A stretch of 64,000 nucleotides of DNA. It comes from an uncultured Alphaproteobacteria bacterium. Lineage in GTDB: Bacteria; Pseudomonadota; Alphaproteobacteria; HIMB59; GCA-002718135. Positions 1-8,222 of the stretch are shown here, in pieces. Each line of letters opens with the position of its first letter. Within the stretch, counting starts at the first letter, position 1. The DNA is taken from assembly GCA_902616075.1 (NCBI GenBank), contig CACMRK010000001.1:186001-250000 (forward strand), given 5' to 3'. The translations under genes and the position numbers were made by a program. Below the pieces are notes generated by a model, which made no database searches, was not told the DNA's origin, and was given only the letters and a program-made list of their open reading frames with translations.

Positions 1-2077
1 TATGGAGATTCATATGGCATACATCAGGTCCAAATTTACCTGGTTTAGCTACACCAACCATTGCATTATAATTAGCGCCATCTAGATACACTTGCCCACC
101 AGCATCATGAATTTTTTTACAAATCTCAACAATACTTTCTTCGAATACACCATGTGTTGATGGATATGTAATCATTAAAGCAGACAGTTTATCGCCTGCC
201 TCTTCTATTTTTTTATCTAAGTGAGTTAAATCTACATTACCTTTGTCATCACAGTTTACAATTAAAATATCCATGCCGCACATCTGTGCACTGGCTGGAT
301 TAGTTCCATGAGCACTTTTTGGAATTATACAAATATTTCTTTTAGTATCTGAATTTTTCTCATGATATTTTTGTATAGCTAATAAACCAGCAAACTCACC
401 TTGTGCTCCTGCATTAGGTTGAAGTGAAACTGCATCAAAACCAGTAATATCTTTTAACATCGATATTAATTCACTCATCATTTCATTATATCCCTCACGT
501 TGATGGGGCTCTAAGAATGGATGCGCATTTGAAAAACCTGGTAAAGTAATTGGAAGCATTTCAGATGCAGCATTTAATTTCATAGTACAAGATCCAAGAG
601 GTATCATTGATCTATTTAAAGCAACGTCTTTATTTTCCAATTTTTTTAAATATCTCATCATTTCTGTTTCAGAATGATAGATATTAAATACAGGATGAGT
701 TAATATTTTGTCTTTTCTATCTAAATCATTTTTGAAAATCGAATCTTCAATTTTACTTTCAATTTCTTCTGCGTATATTTCATTATTGTTTTCATTAAAA
801 AATTTAATTAAATTATCTACATCTTGTAGTGATGTAGTTTCATCTAAGGAAATTGAAAAGTGATCGTCATTTACAAATCTAAAATTTATACCATTGTCTA
901 TAGATTTATTTACCCAGTATTTAGATTTTGTATCTTTTATTAATAAGGTATCAAAATAATTTATAGATTTTACTTCAAAATTTAATATCTCTAATGATTT
1001 TTTTAGATATCTAGACTTATAATGAATGTCCTCAGCAATATTTTTTAATCTAGTTGGACCATGATATATTGCATATGAGGCAGATATAATTGCTAATAAG
1101 GCCTGTGCAGTACATATATTACTTGTAGCTTTTTCCCTTCTAATGTGTTGCTCACGCGTTTGAAGAGCCATTCTGTAAGATCTTTTATTAGTACGATCAA
1201 CTGATACACCAATTAGTCTCCCAGGTATCATTCTTTTATATTCATCTAATGTTGCAAAATATGCTGCGTGTGGACCTCCTAGACCCATTGGAACCCCAAA
1301 CCTTTGAGTACTTCCTACAACTATATCAGCTCCAAAATCTTTTGGTGATTTCATAACTACCAAACTCATTATATCAGCTGCTATGATTGATAACGCATCG
1401 TGAGATTTATTTATATTTATTAAATCGTTGAGATTTGCAATTTCTCCGTATGTATCTGGATTTTGAATTAAACAACCAAATGTATCGTCATCTGGATTAT
1501 CAAAAATAATTTTTATACCTAGGGGTTTAGCTCTTGTTTTTAAGACAGATAGTGTTTGTGGATGACATTTATTTTGCACGCAAAAAGTAAACTTTGCACT
1601 TTTTTTAATTTTAAAAGCCATCATCATAGCCTCAGCTGCCGCAGTACTTTCATCAAGTAAAGATGCATTTGCAATATCCATTCCAGTCAAATCAATTATC
1701 ATTTGTTGAAAATTCATTAACATTTCCAACCTGCCCTGACTTACTTCTGGTTGATAAGGTGTGTACGCAGTGTACCATCCTGGATTTTCAAGAATATTTC
1801 TTAAAATAACACTAGGGGTAATAGTGTTGTAATAACCCATACCAATATAAGTTTTTTTGAAATTATTTTTTAAAGATAAAAGTTGAGTATTAATTTTATT
1901 AAACTCCTCAGACATACCAGGTCTGAATTTAAGTTTATTTTTAAAAATGATATGATTAGGTACAGTTTTTTCAATTAATTCATCTAATGAGGAGCAGTTT
2001 ATTAATTTGAGCATTTCTCCAATATCTTCATTTCTAGGTCCTATATGTCTGCTAACAAATTTATCTATTTCTATCAT
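1..2077 (-). CDS. gcvP: Glycine dehydrogenase (glycine cleavage P protein), 3' end cut by window edge
   Basis: The PLP-dependent P protein decarboxylates glycine and passes the aminomethyl group to lipoyl-GcvH. The ORF track omits it because the reading frame runs off the left edge. Reverse translation from the ATG at 2077 gives MIEIDKFVSRHIGPRNEDI, then GMGYYNTITPSVILRNILENPGW and YTPYQPEVSQGRLEMLMNFQ, all typical of the GcvP N-terminal half. About 692 codons are present, and the edge falls in DVCHMNLH, immediately before the usual PLP lysine motif (HKTF). Roughly the last quarter is therefore missing from the window, not from the gene. The length suggests a single-chain P protein of about 950 residues, not the split GcvPA/GcvPB type. 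It begins directly before the gcvH stop codon and is the last gene visible in the riboswitch-controlled gcvT-gcvH-gcvP operon. Confidence 0.96.
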   Translation of the reverse strand, partial: MIEIDKFVSRHIGPRNEDIGEMLKLINCSSLDELIEKTVPNHIIFKNKLKFRPGMSEEFNKINTQLLSLKNNFKKTYIGMGYYNTITPSVILRNILENPGWYTAYTPYQPEVSQGRLEMLMNFQQMIIDLTGMDIANASLLDESTAAAEAMMMAFKIKKSAKFTFCVQNKCHPQTLSVLKTRAKPLGIKIIFDNPDDDTFGCLIQNPDTYGEIANLNDLININKSHDALSIIAADIMSLVVMKSPKDFGADIVVGSTQRFGVPMGLGGPHAAYFATLDEYKRMIPGRLIGVSVDRTNKRSYRMALQTREQHIRREKATSNICTAQALLAIISASYAIYHGPTRLKNIAEDIHYKSRYLKKSLEILNFEVKSINYFDTLLIKDTKSKYWVNKSIDNGINFRFVNDDHFSISLDETTSLQDVDNLIKFFNENNNEIYAEEIESKIEDSIFKNDLDRKDKILTHPVFNIYHSETEMMRYLKKLENKDVALNRSMIPLGSCTMKLNAASEMLPITLPGFSNAHPFLEPHQREGYNEMMSELISMLKDITGFDAVSLQPNAGAQGEFAGLLAIQKYHEKNSDTKRNICIIPKSAHGTNPASAQMCGMDILIVNCDDKGNVDLTHLDKKIEEAGDKLSALMITYPSTHGVFEESIVEICKKIHDAGGQVYLDGANYNAMVGVAKPGKFGPDVCHMNLH

Positions 2078-2449
2078 CTATTGTTCCAAAAATTGTTTAT
2101 ACTCATCTTCTGACATAAGTTCAGAATATTGATTTGAATCAGAAATTTTCATTTTAAAAATCCATCCCTCGTTTTCTGCATCTTGATTAATAATAGCAGC
2201 ATCATTTTCTAGATTATTATTCACTTCAATTATTTCACCATCTATTGGAGCATAAATATCAGAAGCTGCTTTTACAGATTCAACAACGCATATTTCATCT
2301 TTTGCTTTTACCGAATTTCCAACTGAAGGTAATTCAATAAATACAATATCACCAAGAGATTCTTGGGCATGATTGCTAATACCAATTGTAGCAATTTCAT
2401 TTTCAATTGAAACCCATTCATGATCTTTTGTGTATTTTTTTTCACTCAT
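2078..2449 (-). CDS. gcvH: Glycine cleavage system H protein
   Basis: GcvH is the lipoyl shuttle between the P, T and L proteins of the glycine cleavage complex. The sequence has the standard KKYTKDHEWV start and the lipoylation motif VVESVKAASDIYAP, whose lysine carries the lipoyl arm. The C-terminal region (GWIFKMKISD) is also typical. The ORF track begins at 2461, but the ATG at 2449 (MSEKKYTK) is preferred. It matches the family N-terminus and has GGGAG on the minus strand 5 nt upstream. With that start the gene overlaps the gcvT stop by 8 nt, consistent with translational coupling. The protein is about 123 residues, normal for the family. Confidence 0.97.
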   Translation of the reverse strand: MSEKKYTKDHEWVSIENEIATIGISNHAQESLGDIVFIELPSVGNSVKAKDEICVVESVKAASDIYAPIDGEIIEVNNNLENDAAIINQDAENEGWIFKMKISDSNQYSELMSEDEYKQFLEQ

Positions 2450-3566
2450 ATATGCTCCCATTTTTTTTATAATTTTTTTTTACAAAAGGTAGATTATTAA
2501 TTTTTACTAATTCTAATTTTTTTCTAATTTCACAAAAAATTGGATTATCAGTATTGAATTCAGATATTATATAACCAATAGCAATAGATTTATTTAGATT
2601 GGGAGAAAAACATCCACTTGTAATTTTGCCAATTTCATTATTATTATTATCGAATAATGTCATTCCATCTCTTAGCATTGATTTACTGGTAGAAATTAAA
2701 CCTATTTTTTTATTAGATAGTTTATTTTTTAATTGATCGGATAAAACTTTATTTCCATTTAAATTTTCATCTTCTAATCTTTCTTTGTCTAAAGCCCATG
2801 ATAAACCAGCTTCAATTGGTGTAATTTTTTCATTTAATTCATGACCATATAAACTTAATCCAGCTTCGAGTCTTAATGAATCTCTAGAACCTAACCCACA
2901 AAGCATTGTATTTTCATTTTTAAGTAAAAGATTAATTAAATTTTCTGCACTTTCATTTGGAATAGAAAGTTCAAAACCATCTTCACCGGTATAACCTGAT
3001 CTACTTACTATTATTTCATTTTTATCGTGTTTACTTATTAAAATATCAAAAAAATTCATATTATTTGGAATATCAATAATATTTTTTAAAACATTAATAG
3101 AATCAGGTCCTTGGATTGCGAATAAACAATTTTTTTCATAAATTTTTTCTGCATTAGGAGCACAAGAAATAAATATTTCTTCGTCTTCTTTTTTTCGAGA
3201 TGCATTATAAACAATATATAAATATGACTTATCTTTAATATCAATATTTGAAATAATTAGATCATCAATAACACCTCCATCTTTATTGAGCAAAAATGAA
3301 TAATGCGATCTATTTTTAGTTAATTTTTTTAATTGTAATGGAATATATTTTTCTAATTTATGTAAATAAGATTCATTATTTTCTATTAAAATTTGCCCCA
3401 TATGACTAACATCAAAAATACCAGAATGATTTCTAACGTTTTTGTGTTCATTAATTATTCCAGTTTTATAATTAATAGGCATATTAAAACCTGCAAATGG
3501 CAATATCTTTGCGCCATTATTTTGATGAAAATTTTTAAGAGGAATGTCTATTGGTAACTGGTTCAA
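2442..3566 (-). CDS. gcvT: Aminomethyltransferase (glycine cleavage T protein)
   Basis: GcvT transfers the methylene group from aminomethyl-lipoyl-GcvH to tetrahydrofolate and releases ammonia. Recognisable features are FAGFNMPINY near the N-terminus, GIFDVSHMGQI, the folate-binding stretch SRSGYTGEDGFELSI and LRLEAGLSLYGHEL. The 374-residue length is normal. The start is TTG, with GGAGAA 5 nt upstream, and it lies directly after the tandem glycine riboswitch. It is the first gene of the gcvT-gcvH-gcvP operon. Control by glycine at the riboswitch is inferred from the leader sequence. Confidence 0.96.
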   Translation of the reverse strand: MNQLPIDIPLKNFHQNNGAKILPFAGFNMPINYKTGIINEHKNVRNHSGIFDVSHMGQILIENNESYLHKLEKYIPLQLKKLTKNRSHYSFLLNKDGGVIDDLIISNIDIKDKSYLYIVYNASRKKEDEEIFISCAPNAEKIYEKNCLFAIQGPDSINVLKNIIDIPNNMNFFDILISKHDKNEIIVSRSGYTGEDGFELSIPNESAENLINLLLKNENTMLCGLGSRDSLRLEAGLSLYGHELNEKITPIEAGLSWALDKERLEDENLNGNKVLSDQLKNKLSNKKIGLISTSKSMLRDGMTLFDNNNNEIGKITSGCFSPNLNKSIAIGYIISEFNTDNPIFCEIRKKLELVKINNLPFVKKNYKKNGSIYE

Positions 3567-3584
3567 ATAAATTCTCCAAGCTAC

Positions 3585-3727
3585 CCCTCTGTCTTTTTAC
3601 CTGAGAGCTTTTCACCTTCGGTAGAGCTAAATGCTCTTTTCCAGAGTTTTTTTTTAACGGTCCATTGTGCCTGAGAGTTTCCGGGTCGTTGCTCCTTCGG
3701 CTCTGAAATTTCAGTATCTCCCGTTAA
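3585..3727 (-). ncRNA. Tandem glycine riboswitch upstream of gcvT
   Basis: On the minus strand the leader reads ACGGGAGATACTG, GAGCCGAAGGAGCAA, AAACTCTCAGGCACAATGGACCGT (aptamer 1, about 3656-3726). A second, shorter aptamer follows (about 3587-3646): CTCTGGAAAAGAG, TACCGAAGGTGAAAA, GCTCTCAGGTAAAAAGACAGAG. The repeated CCGAAGG and CTCTCAGG blocks are the conserved glycine aptamer core. The distal stem CTCTG/CAGAG closes the second aptamer just before GGGGTAGCTTGGAGAA, which contains the gcvT Shine-Dalgarno. Cooperative glycine-dependent activation of the glycine cleavage operon is the known role of this class. Confidence 0.95.
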
Positions 3728-3759
3728 TCATTTGTATACTTTTTTTTATAATTTAACAA

Positions 3760-4332
3760 TTAATTTAGAGGTATTTTATTATCAATTTTTGATTTTTGAT
3801 AAATTTCTGACATTTTTTGGTACTCTTCTTTGATCTGATAAATTTTATCTAATAATGAGTCCTCTATGCCTAATCTTTTAATTTCTGATAAAATTGAGTA
3901 ACTCTCCCAATAATCATTATTAATATTGTATTTACCATCTTTGATCTTAAACACCTCCGTCAAAATTTTAAGATCGTGCGGAATATGAAAACCTTCTTTT
4001 GTGTCAGTATAAGAAAAAAAATAATAAAAATTGTCAAATCCGGCCCACGTTATAGCTGATAAACACATAGAACAAGGCTGATGTGTACTTATGAAATAAT
4101 AATCTTTTGTATTAAACAGTTTTTTTTCAAATAAATTAAAAAGAGTTGAAATTTCCCCATGAAATAAAGGATTTTTGATTTCCTGGTTTGTACCCAGACA
4201 AACAAGACTTAGGTCAGATTTTTTAACAATAAATCCACCAAATATTTTATTTCCTTCATTAATTGAAATTTTTGTTAATGGTATAAGATCATCTAAAATA
4301 ATATCTAAAATTCTTTCATAATTTGTTATCAT
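3760..4332 (-). CDS. Cytidine/cytosine deaminase-superfamily protein, possible cytosine- or guanine-type nucleobase deaminase
   Basis: This 190-residue protein has the zinc site of the CDA-fold deaminases. LFHGEISTL carries the zinc histidine (H58) and catalytic glutamate (E60), and HQPCSMCLSAI carries the two zinc cysteines (C87, C90). HGE instead of the more common HAE, followed by ISTL, resembles fungal-type cytosine deaminases. The substrate cannot be fixed from sequence, and cytosine, guanine or another nucleobase is possible. The C-terminal 80 residues (GFHIPHDLKILTEVF onward) extend beyond the minimal catalytic core. It is transcribed away from anmK. No Shine-Dalgarno is visible before the ATG, but about 45 nt upstream ends a strong intrinsic terminator that closes a structured leader (4376-4490). 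The gene may therefore be controlled by premature termination. Confidence 0.75.
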   Translation of the reverse strand: MITNYERILDIILDDLIPLTKISINEGNKIFGGFIVKKSDLSLVCLGTNQEIKNPLFHGEISTLFNLFEKKLFNTKDYYFISTHQPCSMCLSAITWAGFDNFYYFFSYTDTKEGFHIPHDLKILTEVFKIKDGKYNINNDYWESYSILSEIKRLGIEDSLLDKIYQIKEEYQKMSEIYQKSKIDNKIPLN

Positions 4333-4371
4333 TATGAATGTCTGATACTTTATTTATTAGATTTGTCTATA

Positions 4372-4490
4372 AAACAAAAAAAAGGACCCAGCAAGCTAGG
4401 TCCCTTTTGTGTATCGTGCATTTCCTCCCGATACAATTTAATAATCGTTTCCTTTTATTAAATTGATTATTACCTTTGCGTGTAATAATT
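4372..4490 (-). ncRNA. Candidate structured leader or small RNA: three hairpins with GGA loops plus intrinsic terminator
   Basis: Read on the minus strand there are three perfect consecutive hairpins. The first is ATTATTAC/GTAATAAT (loop ACGCAAAG). The second is CAATTTAATAA/TTATTAAATTG (loop AAGGAAACGA). The third is TGTATCG/CGATACA (loop GGAGGAAATGCA). Stems two and three share 2 bp. They are followed by a GC-rich hairpin (GGGACC, loop, GGGTCC, with one bulged base) and nine T residues at 4374-4383. Loops two and three are Shine-Dalgarno-like and carry GGA. The T run is downstream only on the minus strand, which sets the orientation. It is either a free sRNA or a termination-control leader of the deaminase that starts at 4332. 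It does not match any riboswitch class I can name. Confidence 0.6.
4374..4407 (-). terminator. Intrinsic terminator closing the structured leader
   Basis: The minus strand reads AAAAGGGACCTAGCTTGC then TGGGTCC followed by nine T. The stem pairs GGACC with GGTCC plus flanking A/T pairs. It sits upstream of the deaminase start, so it is either the end of an sRNA or an attenuator. Confidence 0.75.
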
Positions 4491-4610
4491 AAAAATAATT
4501 TATCTATTAGTTATTTATCAATCAATAAAAAAATGTATTTTTAAAACTAATTAATCTTTTTTTGTTGATATGTTTGTTAATAAAATGTGTAAAATTAAAT
4601 TTGATTAAAA

Positions 4611-5717
4611 ATGAGTAAAAATTCAAAACTTAATGTCTTAGGAGTTATGACAGGCACGTCAATGGATGGTGTTGATATCAGTTTGATTAATACAAATGGG
4701 ACTGACTTTGTAAAAATTAAATGTGAAAAATCATATAAATTTGATAAAAATTATCAAAATACAATAAACAATCTAATATTAAATAAACCAAAAACTAATA
4801 ATAAAATTAAAGAATATTTTTTAAAAAAAGATGATTTCGTTACAGATATTTTAGAAAAAAAAATAATTTTATTTCTGAAACAAAAAAAAATTAATAAAAA
4901 AAATATCGATTTAATATCAATTAGTGGACAGACTGTTTACCACGACCCATCAAATAAAATATCAATTCAGTTAGGAAATGGAAAAAAAATTGCAAAAAAT
5001 CTTAAAGTTAAAACTATAAGTAATTTAAGAGATAATGATATTAAAAATGGTGGTCAAGGAGCACCAATTGGATCATATTATCATAAGTTTTTAATACAAA
5101 AATTTAAGGAAAAAGCGATTATAGTAAATCTTGGAGGTATAGCAAATTTTTCAACTGTAGTTTCAAGAACATTATTATCATCGGATATAGGGCCTGCAAA
5201 TTGCTTAAGTGATGATCTTTGCAATTATTTTTTTAAAAAAAAATTTGATAATGATGGAAATTATGCAAGAAAAGGTAAGATTAATAATAAATTAATCGAA
5301 AAATTCAAAAAAGACAAATTCTTTAAAAAAAAGTTCCCAAAATCATTAGATAGAAATTATTTTAGAAATTATTTTAATAAGCTAATTAAATTGGACAAAT
5401 ATGATGCGCTAATGACTGCTAACTACATGACATATATTGGATTTAAAGAATTATTAAAAAATAAAAAATTTAAGATTGAAAGAATTTTACTTACTGGAGG
5501 AGGAAGAAAAAATAAATTACTGAAAGAAATATTAATGAATAAACTGAATAAAAAAATTGAACTTATTGATAAATATAAAATAAATGGTGATTTAGTAGAA
5601 GCTCAAATGTTTGCATATATTGGCATGAGATCATTTAAAAATTTAGATATAAGTAATATAAATACTACAGGTGTGAAAAAAAATTTAAGTGGTGGTATTT
5701 TATATTTTCCAGATTAA
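4611..5717 (+). CDS. anmK: 1,6-anhydro-N-acetylmuramic acid kinase
   Basis: AnmK phosphorylates 1,6-anhydro-MurNAc released from peptidoglycan and opens the anhydro ring to give MurNAc-6-phosphate for recycling. The N-terminal phosphate loop GVMTGTSMDGVDISL is diagnostic. SGQTVYHDP, NGGQGAPIGSYYH, VNLGGIANFS and LLTGGGRKN are the other conserved blocks, covering the full 368 residues. It is a single gene, and its stop overlaps the convergent dehydratase by 4 nt. The anhydro-MurNAc supply normally depends on NagZ, whose usual position in the argS-scpA block is empty in this genome (see findings). Confidence 0.95.
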   Translation: MSKNSKLNVLGVMTGTSMDGVDISLINTNGTDFVKIKCEKSYKFDKNYQNTINNLILNKPKTNNKIKEYFLKKDDFVTDILEKKIILFLKQKKINKKNIDLISISGQTVYHDPSNKISIQLGNGKKIAKNLKVKTISNLRDNDIKNGGQGAPIGSYYHKFLIQKFKEKAIIVNLGGIANFSTVVSRTLLSSDIGPANCLSDDLCNYFFKKKFDNDGNYARKGKINNKLIEKFKKDKFFKKKFPKSLDRNYFRNYFNKLIKLDKYDALMTANYMTYIGFKELLKNKKFKIERILLTGGGRKNKLLKEILMNKLNKKIELIDKYKINGDLVEAQMFAYIGMRSFKNLDISNINTTGVKKNLSGGILYFPD

Positions 5718-6685
5718 TTAGTTAAATCTTTCCAAGTTTTTTTATCAATATTTGAGCCACACAATATCACCATTGTATTTTTGCCAATAAGCTTATTATT
5801 AATTTTATATTTTAAAGCAGCAAGTCCAGCAACACATGCGGGCTCAAGAAATAACTTAAATTTTTTATAACAAAAAACCATAAATTTTTTCATTTGATCA
5901 TCAGAAACAGTTACCATTTCATCAATTACTTCTTTTGCTACATCAAAAGAATATTGCATATGTAAAGGTGCTGAAAGGCTGTCAGCAATACTATTTACAT
6001 TAACATTATTTAGTGGTTTGTTAGCTCTTAAACTTTGATTTAAACCATTAGCATTTTCAGGCTCAACACCAATAATTTTAATCTTAGGATAAAATTGTTT
6101 TACATACGATGAAACGCCACTTATTAATCCCCCTCCTCCAACTGAAATTAGTAAATTGTCAATTTTAGTATTAATTAATTTTAAATATTCTACAATTTCT
6201 AATCCCAAGGTAGCACTACCTTGTAATGTCAATGGGCCGTCAAAAGGGTGAATAAAATAATAACCTTCATTTTTAGCATTTTCAGCATCAAGAAAAGCTT
6301 GTTTTGGATTTGTAAAAATAATGTTAGCACCATAATTTTTACAAGTTTGAACTCTATATTTATTTGCACTTTCGTATAAGAAAATTTTATTTTTCAATTT
6401 AAATTGATTGGCGACAAATGAAGCAGCGATCGCATGATTTCCAGCACTAACTGCTGTAATTCCTTTATTAAATTTATTCTGATCTTGAGAAATTATATTA
6501 TTAATAGCACCTCTTGCCTTAAATGAACCAGATTTTTGTAAAAATTCGCATTTAAAAAATAAATTTGTAGAAAAATAATTATCAATATCAACAGGACACT
6601 TTAAAAAAGGGGTTTGATTAATAAATGGTCTAATTTTTTTATAAATTTTACTAATATTATCGACAGATAAATCTTTAGGTATCAA
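5714..6685 (-). CDS. PLP-dependent threonine/serine dehydratase family protein (or serine racemase-like)
   Basis: This is a fold-type II PLP enzyme. KSGSFKARGAIN contains the Schiff-base lysine, SAGNHAIAASF is the substrate-side loop, and SVGGGGLISG is the phosphate-binding glycine loop. At 323 residues it lacks the C-terminal ACT regulatory domain of biosynthetic IlvA, so a catabolic threonine/serine dehydratase, a serine racemase or a hydroxyaspartate lyase is more likely. Sequence alone does not choose between them. The start overlaps the djlA-like stop by 4 nt, so the two genes are probably cotranscribed. Confidence 0.85.
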   Translation of the reverse strand: MIPKDLSVDNISKIYKKIRPFINQTPFLKCPVDIDNYFSTNLFFKCEFLQKSGSFKARGAINNIISQDQNKFNKGITAVSAGNHAIAASFVANQFKLKNKIFLYESANKYRVQTCKNYGANIIFTNPKQAFLDAENAKNEGYYFIHPFDGPLTLQGSATLGLEIVEYLKLINTKIDNLLISVGGGGLISGVSSYVKQFYPKIKIIGVEPENANGLNQSLRANKPLNNVNVNSIADSLSAPLHMQYSFDVAKEVIDEMVTVSDDQMKKFMVFCYKKFKLFLEPACVAGLAALKYKINNKLIGKNTMVILCGSNIDKKTWKDLTN

Positions 6686-7425
6686 GAAATTCCTCTAATT
6701 TCTTTAATTTTATCGTAAGCAATATTAATTGCCGCTAATTCTTTATTAGATTGTTTAATAAATTCTTTAGGCATACCTTTGGCAATTAAATTATCTGGGT
6801 GATGTTCTTTATTTAATTTTATCCATTTTTTTCTTATCTCATTATCAGTGCTTGATCGATTCACACCCAATATTTTGTAAGGATCAGATTCACTATTTTT
6901 TAAATTTGATTGAAAAATTCTTTGAAAATCTTTTTCACTAAATTTAAACGATTTAGAAATTGATCTTAAAAAATCTATTTCACTAATAGATACCTTTCCA
7001 TCAGATGCAGCAATATAAAATAAATTATTTAATAATTCTTCCAATAAAATTTTATTAGCTGAAAATAAATCTCCTACTTGATTTGCTATTTGTTTATAAC
7101 CATACGTATCTTTTTTTGCCTCATTGAATATTTTTGCAACTTTAGGAATTTCAGATTTTGGAACTTTAAATTTTTCTTTAAATGCTCTTATTTCATCATC
7201 TGATACAATGCCATCTGATTTAGCTAATTTTGCAGCTAGAATAATAAAACTTAATGTAAAAATTTGTTGTTTTTGATTATTATTTATTCGATTGAAGTTA
7301 AATGATGATTTTGATTTAGATCTTCTGTCAAAAGCACCACCAGCCATTACACCTAAGATAGCCCCTATAGGTCCTCCTAAAGCAAATCCTGCTGCTCCGC
7401 CTATAACTCTTCCCCAAATACTCAT
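6682..7425 (-). CDS. DjlA-like co-chaperone: TerB domain plus C-terminal J domain
   Basis: The N-terminus is a glycine-rich hydrophobic segment (GGAAGFALGGPIGAILGVMAGGA), probably a membrane or membrane-associating helix. A TerB-like helical domain follows at about residues 55-165, with acidic IVSDDEIRAFKE and KVSISEIDFL. The C-terminal 65 residues form a J domain (DPYKILGVNRSSTDNEIRKK) with the HPD signature in EHHPDN, needed to stimulate DnaK ATPase. This is the DjlA arrangement, a membrane-anchored DnaK co-chaperone. It overlaps the dehydratase downstream and the EF-hand gene upstream by 4 nt each. Confidence 0.88.
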   Translation of the reverse strand: MSIWGRVIGGAAGFALGGPIGAILGVMAGGAFDRRSKSKSSFNFNRINNNQKQQIFTLSFIILAAKLAKSDGIVSDDEIRAFKEKFKVPKSEIPKVAKIFNEAKKDTYGYKQIANQVGDLFSANKILLEELLNNLFYIAASDGKVSISEIDFLRSISKSFKFSEKDFQRIFQSNLKNSESDPYKILGVNRSSTDNEIRKKWIKLNKEHHPDNLIAKGMPKEFIKQSNKELAAINIAYDKIKEIRGIS

Positions 7426-7670
7426 CTTAAAGTTTCAATTATGCCTTTTAATTCATTTATCTCATCTTGAGAAATTTTATTATCTTGATTCAGATCTATA
7501 ATTTGAAAGAGTAAATTTAATGATTGTTCAATTTCTTCATAGGAAATAACTCCATCATTATTTAAATCAACAAAATTAAAGTACATTTCTTCTTCTTCAT
7601 TTAATTCAGAAGAATATGCAATTGAAGAATATAAAAGTAAAAATAAAAAAAATATTTTTATCCAAACCAT
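7422..7670 (-). CDS. Small exported EF-hand protein
   Basis: The 82-residue protein starts with a signal peptide (MVWIKIFFLFLLLYSSIAYSSEL). The mature part is little more than two EF-hand loops, DLNNDGVISYEEI and DLNQDNKISQDEI. Both have the D-x-N/D-x-D/N-G/K-x-I-x-x-x-E calcium-coordinating pattern. Calcium binding in the periplasm is therefore likely. The partner is unknown. It overlaps the djlA-like gene by 4 nt and the preceding membrane-protein gene by 13 nt, so it is part of a compact operon. Confidence 0.8.
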   Translation of the reverse strand: MVWIKIFFLFLLLYSSIAYSSELNEEEEMYFNFVDLNNDGVISYEEIEQSLNLLFQIIDLNQDNKISQDEINELKGIIETLR

Positions 7671-7885
7671 CTATACATTCCTATAATACCTGCACCAGCG
7701 TAAAAAAATTGTAAAAACAATATTCCATTGTGTTTTAATTTATAGGCCCAGATTCCAATTAATACTGCTGATAGCAATAATAATGAAAAGCCAATAAATT
7801 CTAATCCAATGTTAAATGCAACTAGTAGGGAATAAAGGATTGCTGTAGTTACGCCAATCCATTCTAAAAGTTTGTTTGAATTCAA
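7658..7885 (-). CDS. Small integral membrane protein, unknown function
   Basis: The 75-residue protein has three predicted membrane stretches: about residues 9-27 (IGVTTAILYSLLVAFNIGL), 29-47 (FIGFSLLLLSAVLIGIWAY) and 53-72 (ILFLQFFYAGAGIIGMYRW). The pattern is reminiscent of small PnuC-like or related membrane domains, but I do not recognise the family with certainty. It lies 7 nt after cspA and overlaps the EF-hand gene. Confidence 0.7.
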   Translation of the reverse strand: MNSNKLLEWIGVTTAILYSLLVAFNIGLEFIGFSLLLLSAVLIGIWAYKLKHNGILFLQFFYAGAGIIGMYRWFG

Positions 7886-7892
7886 TTAAATA

Positions 7893-8096
7893 TTATTTTT
7901 TCTTAATATTAATAGCGTTTTCTTTTCCACGGTTTTCACCGATTTCAAATTCAACTGGCATACCTTCTTCTAAAGTATCAATACCAGCAGCTTCTAAAGC
8001 TGAAACATGAAGAAAAACATCTTTTCCTCCATCATCATTTTCTATAAATCCATAACCTTTGGTCGGATTAAACCATTTAATTTTACCACTTGGCAT
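7893..8096 (-). CDS. cspA: Cold-shock protein (CspA family)
   Basis: This single cold-shock domain of 67 residues carries both RNA-binding motifs: KGYGFIE (RNP1) and DVFLHVSAL (RNP2). It is a single-stranded nucleic-acid chaperone that acts in translation and mRNA unfolding. The start is preceded by AAGGAGA at normal spacing. It is the first gene of the minus-strand series cspA, membrane protein, EF-hand, djlA-like, dehydratase, and it is transcribed divergently from rlmJ. Confidence 0.96.
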   Translation of the reverse strand: MPSGKIKWFNPTKGYGFIENDDGGKDVFLHVSALEAAGIDTLEEGMPVEFEIGENRGKENAINIKKK

Positions 8097-8222
8097 ATTG
8101 TATTCTCCTTATTTATTATTGGGGGATTAAAATTATTTAACTTATATAAATATTGTATATTGATTAATTTAATACTTTAAATAACTAATAAGAAATTAAT
8201 TTCAACAATTTTTTTTATTTTT

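Noticed and set aside
4372-4490. Reading the leader on the plus strand as an anti-Shine-Dalgarno (CCTCC) cuckoo-type sRNA
   Set aside because: The loops would read TTTCCTCC and GTTTCCTT, which is tempting. But the only poly-T terminator lies at the minus-strand 3' end, and no terminator follows on the plus strand.
7292-7501. Plus-strand ORFs inside djlA-like, serS, ilvD, valS, sulP and other genes
   Set aside because: They are antisense or out-of-frame shadows of well-supported genes with clear protein motifs.
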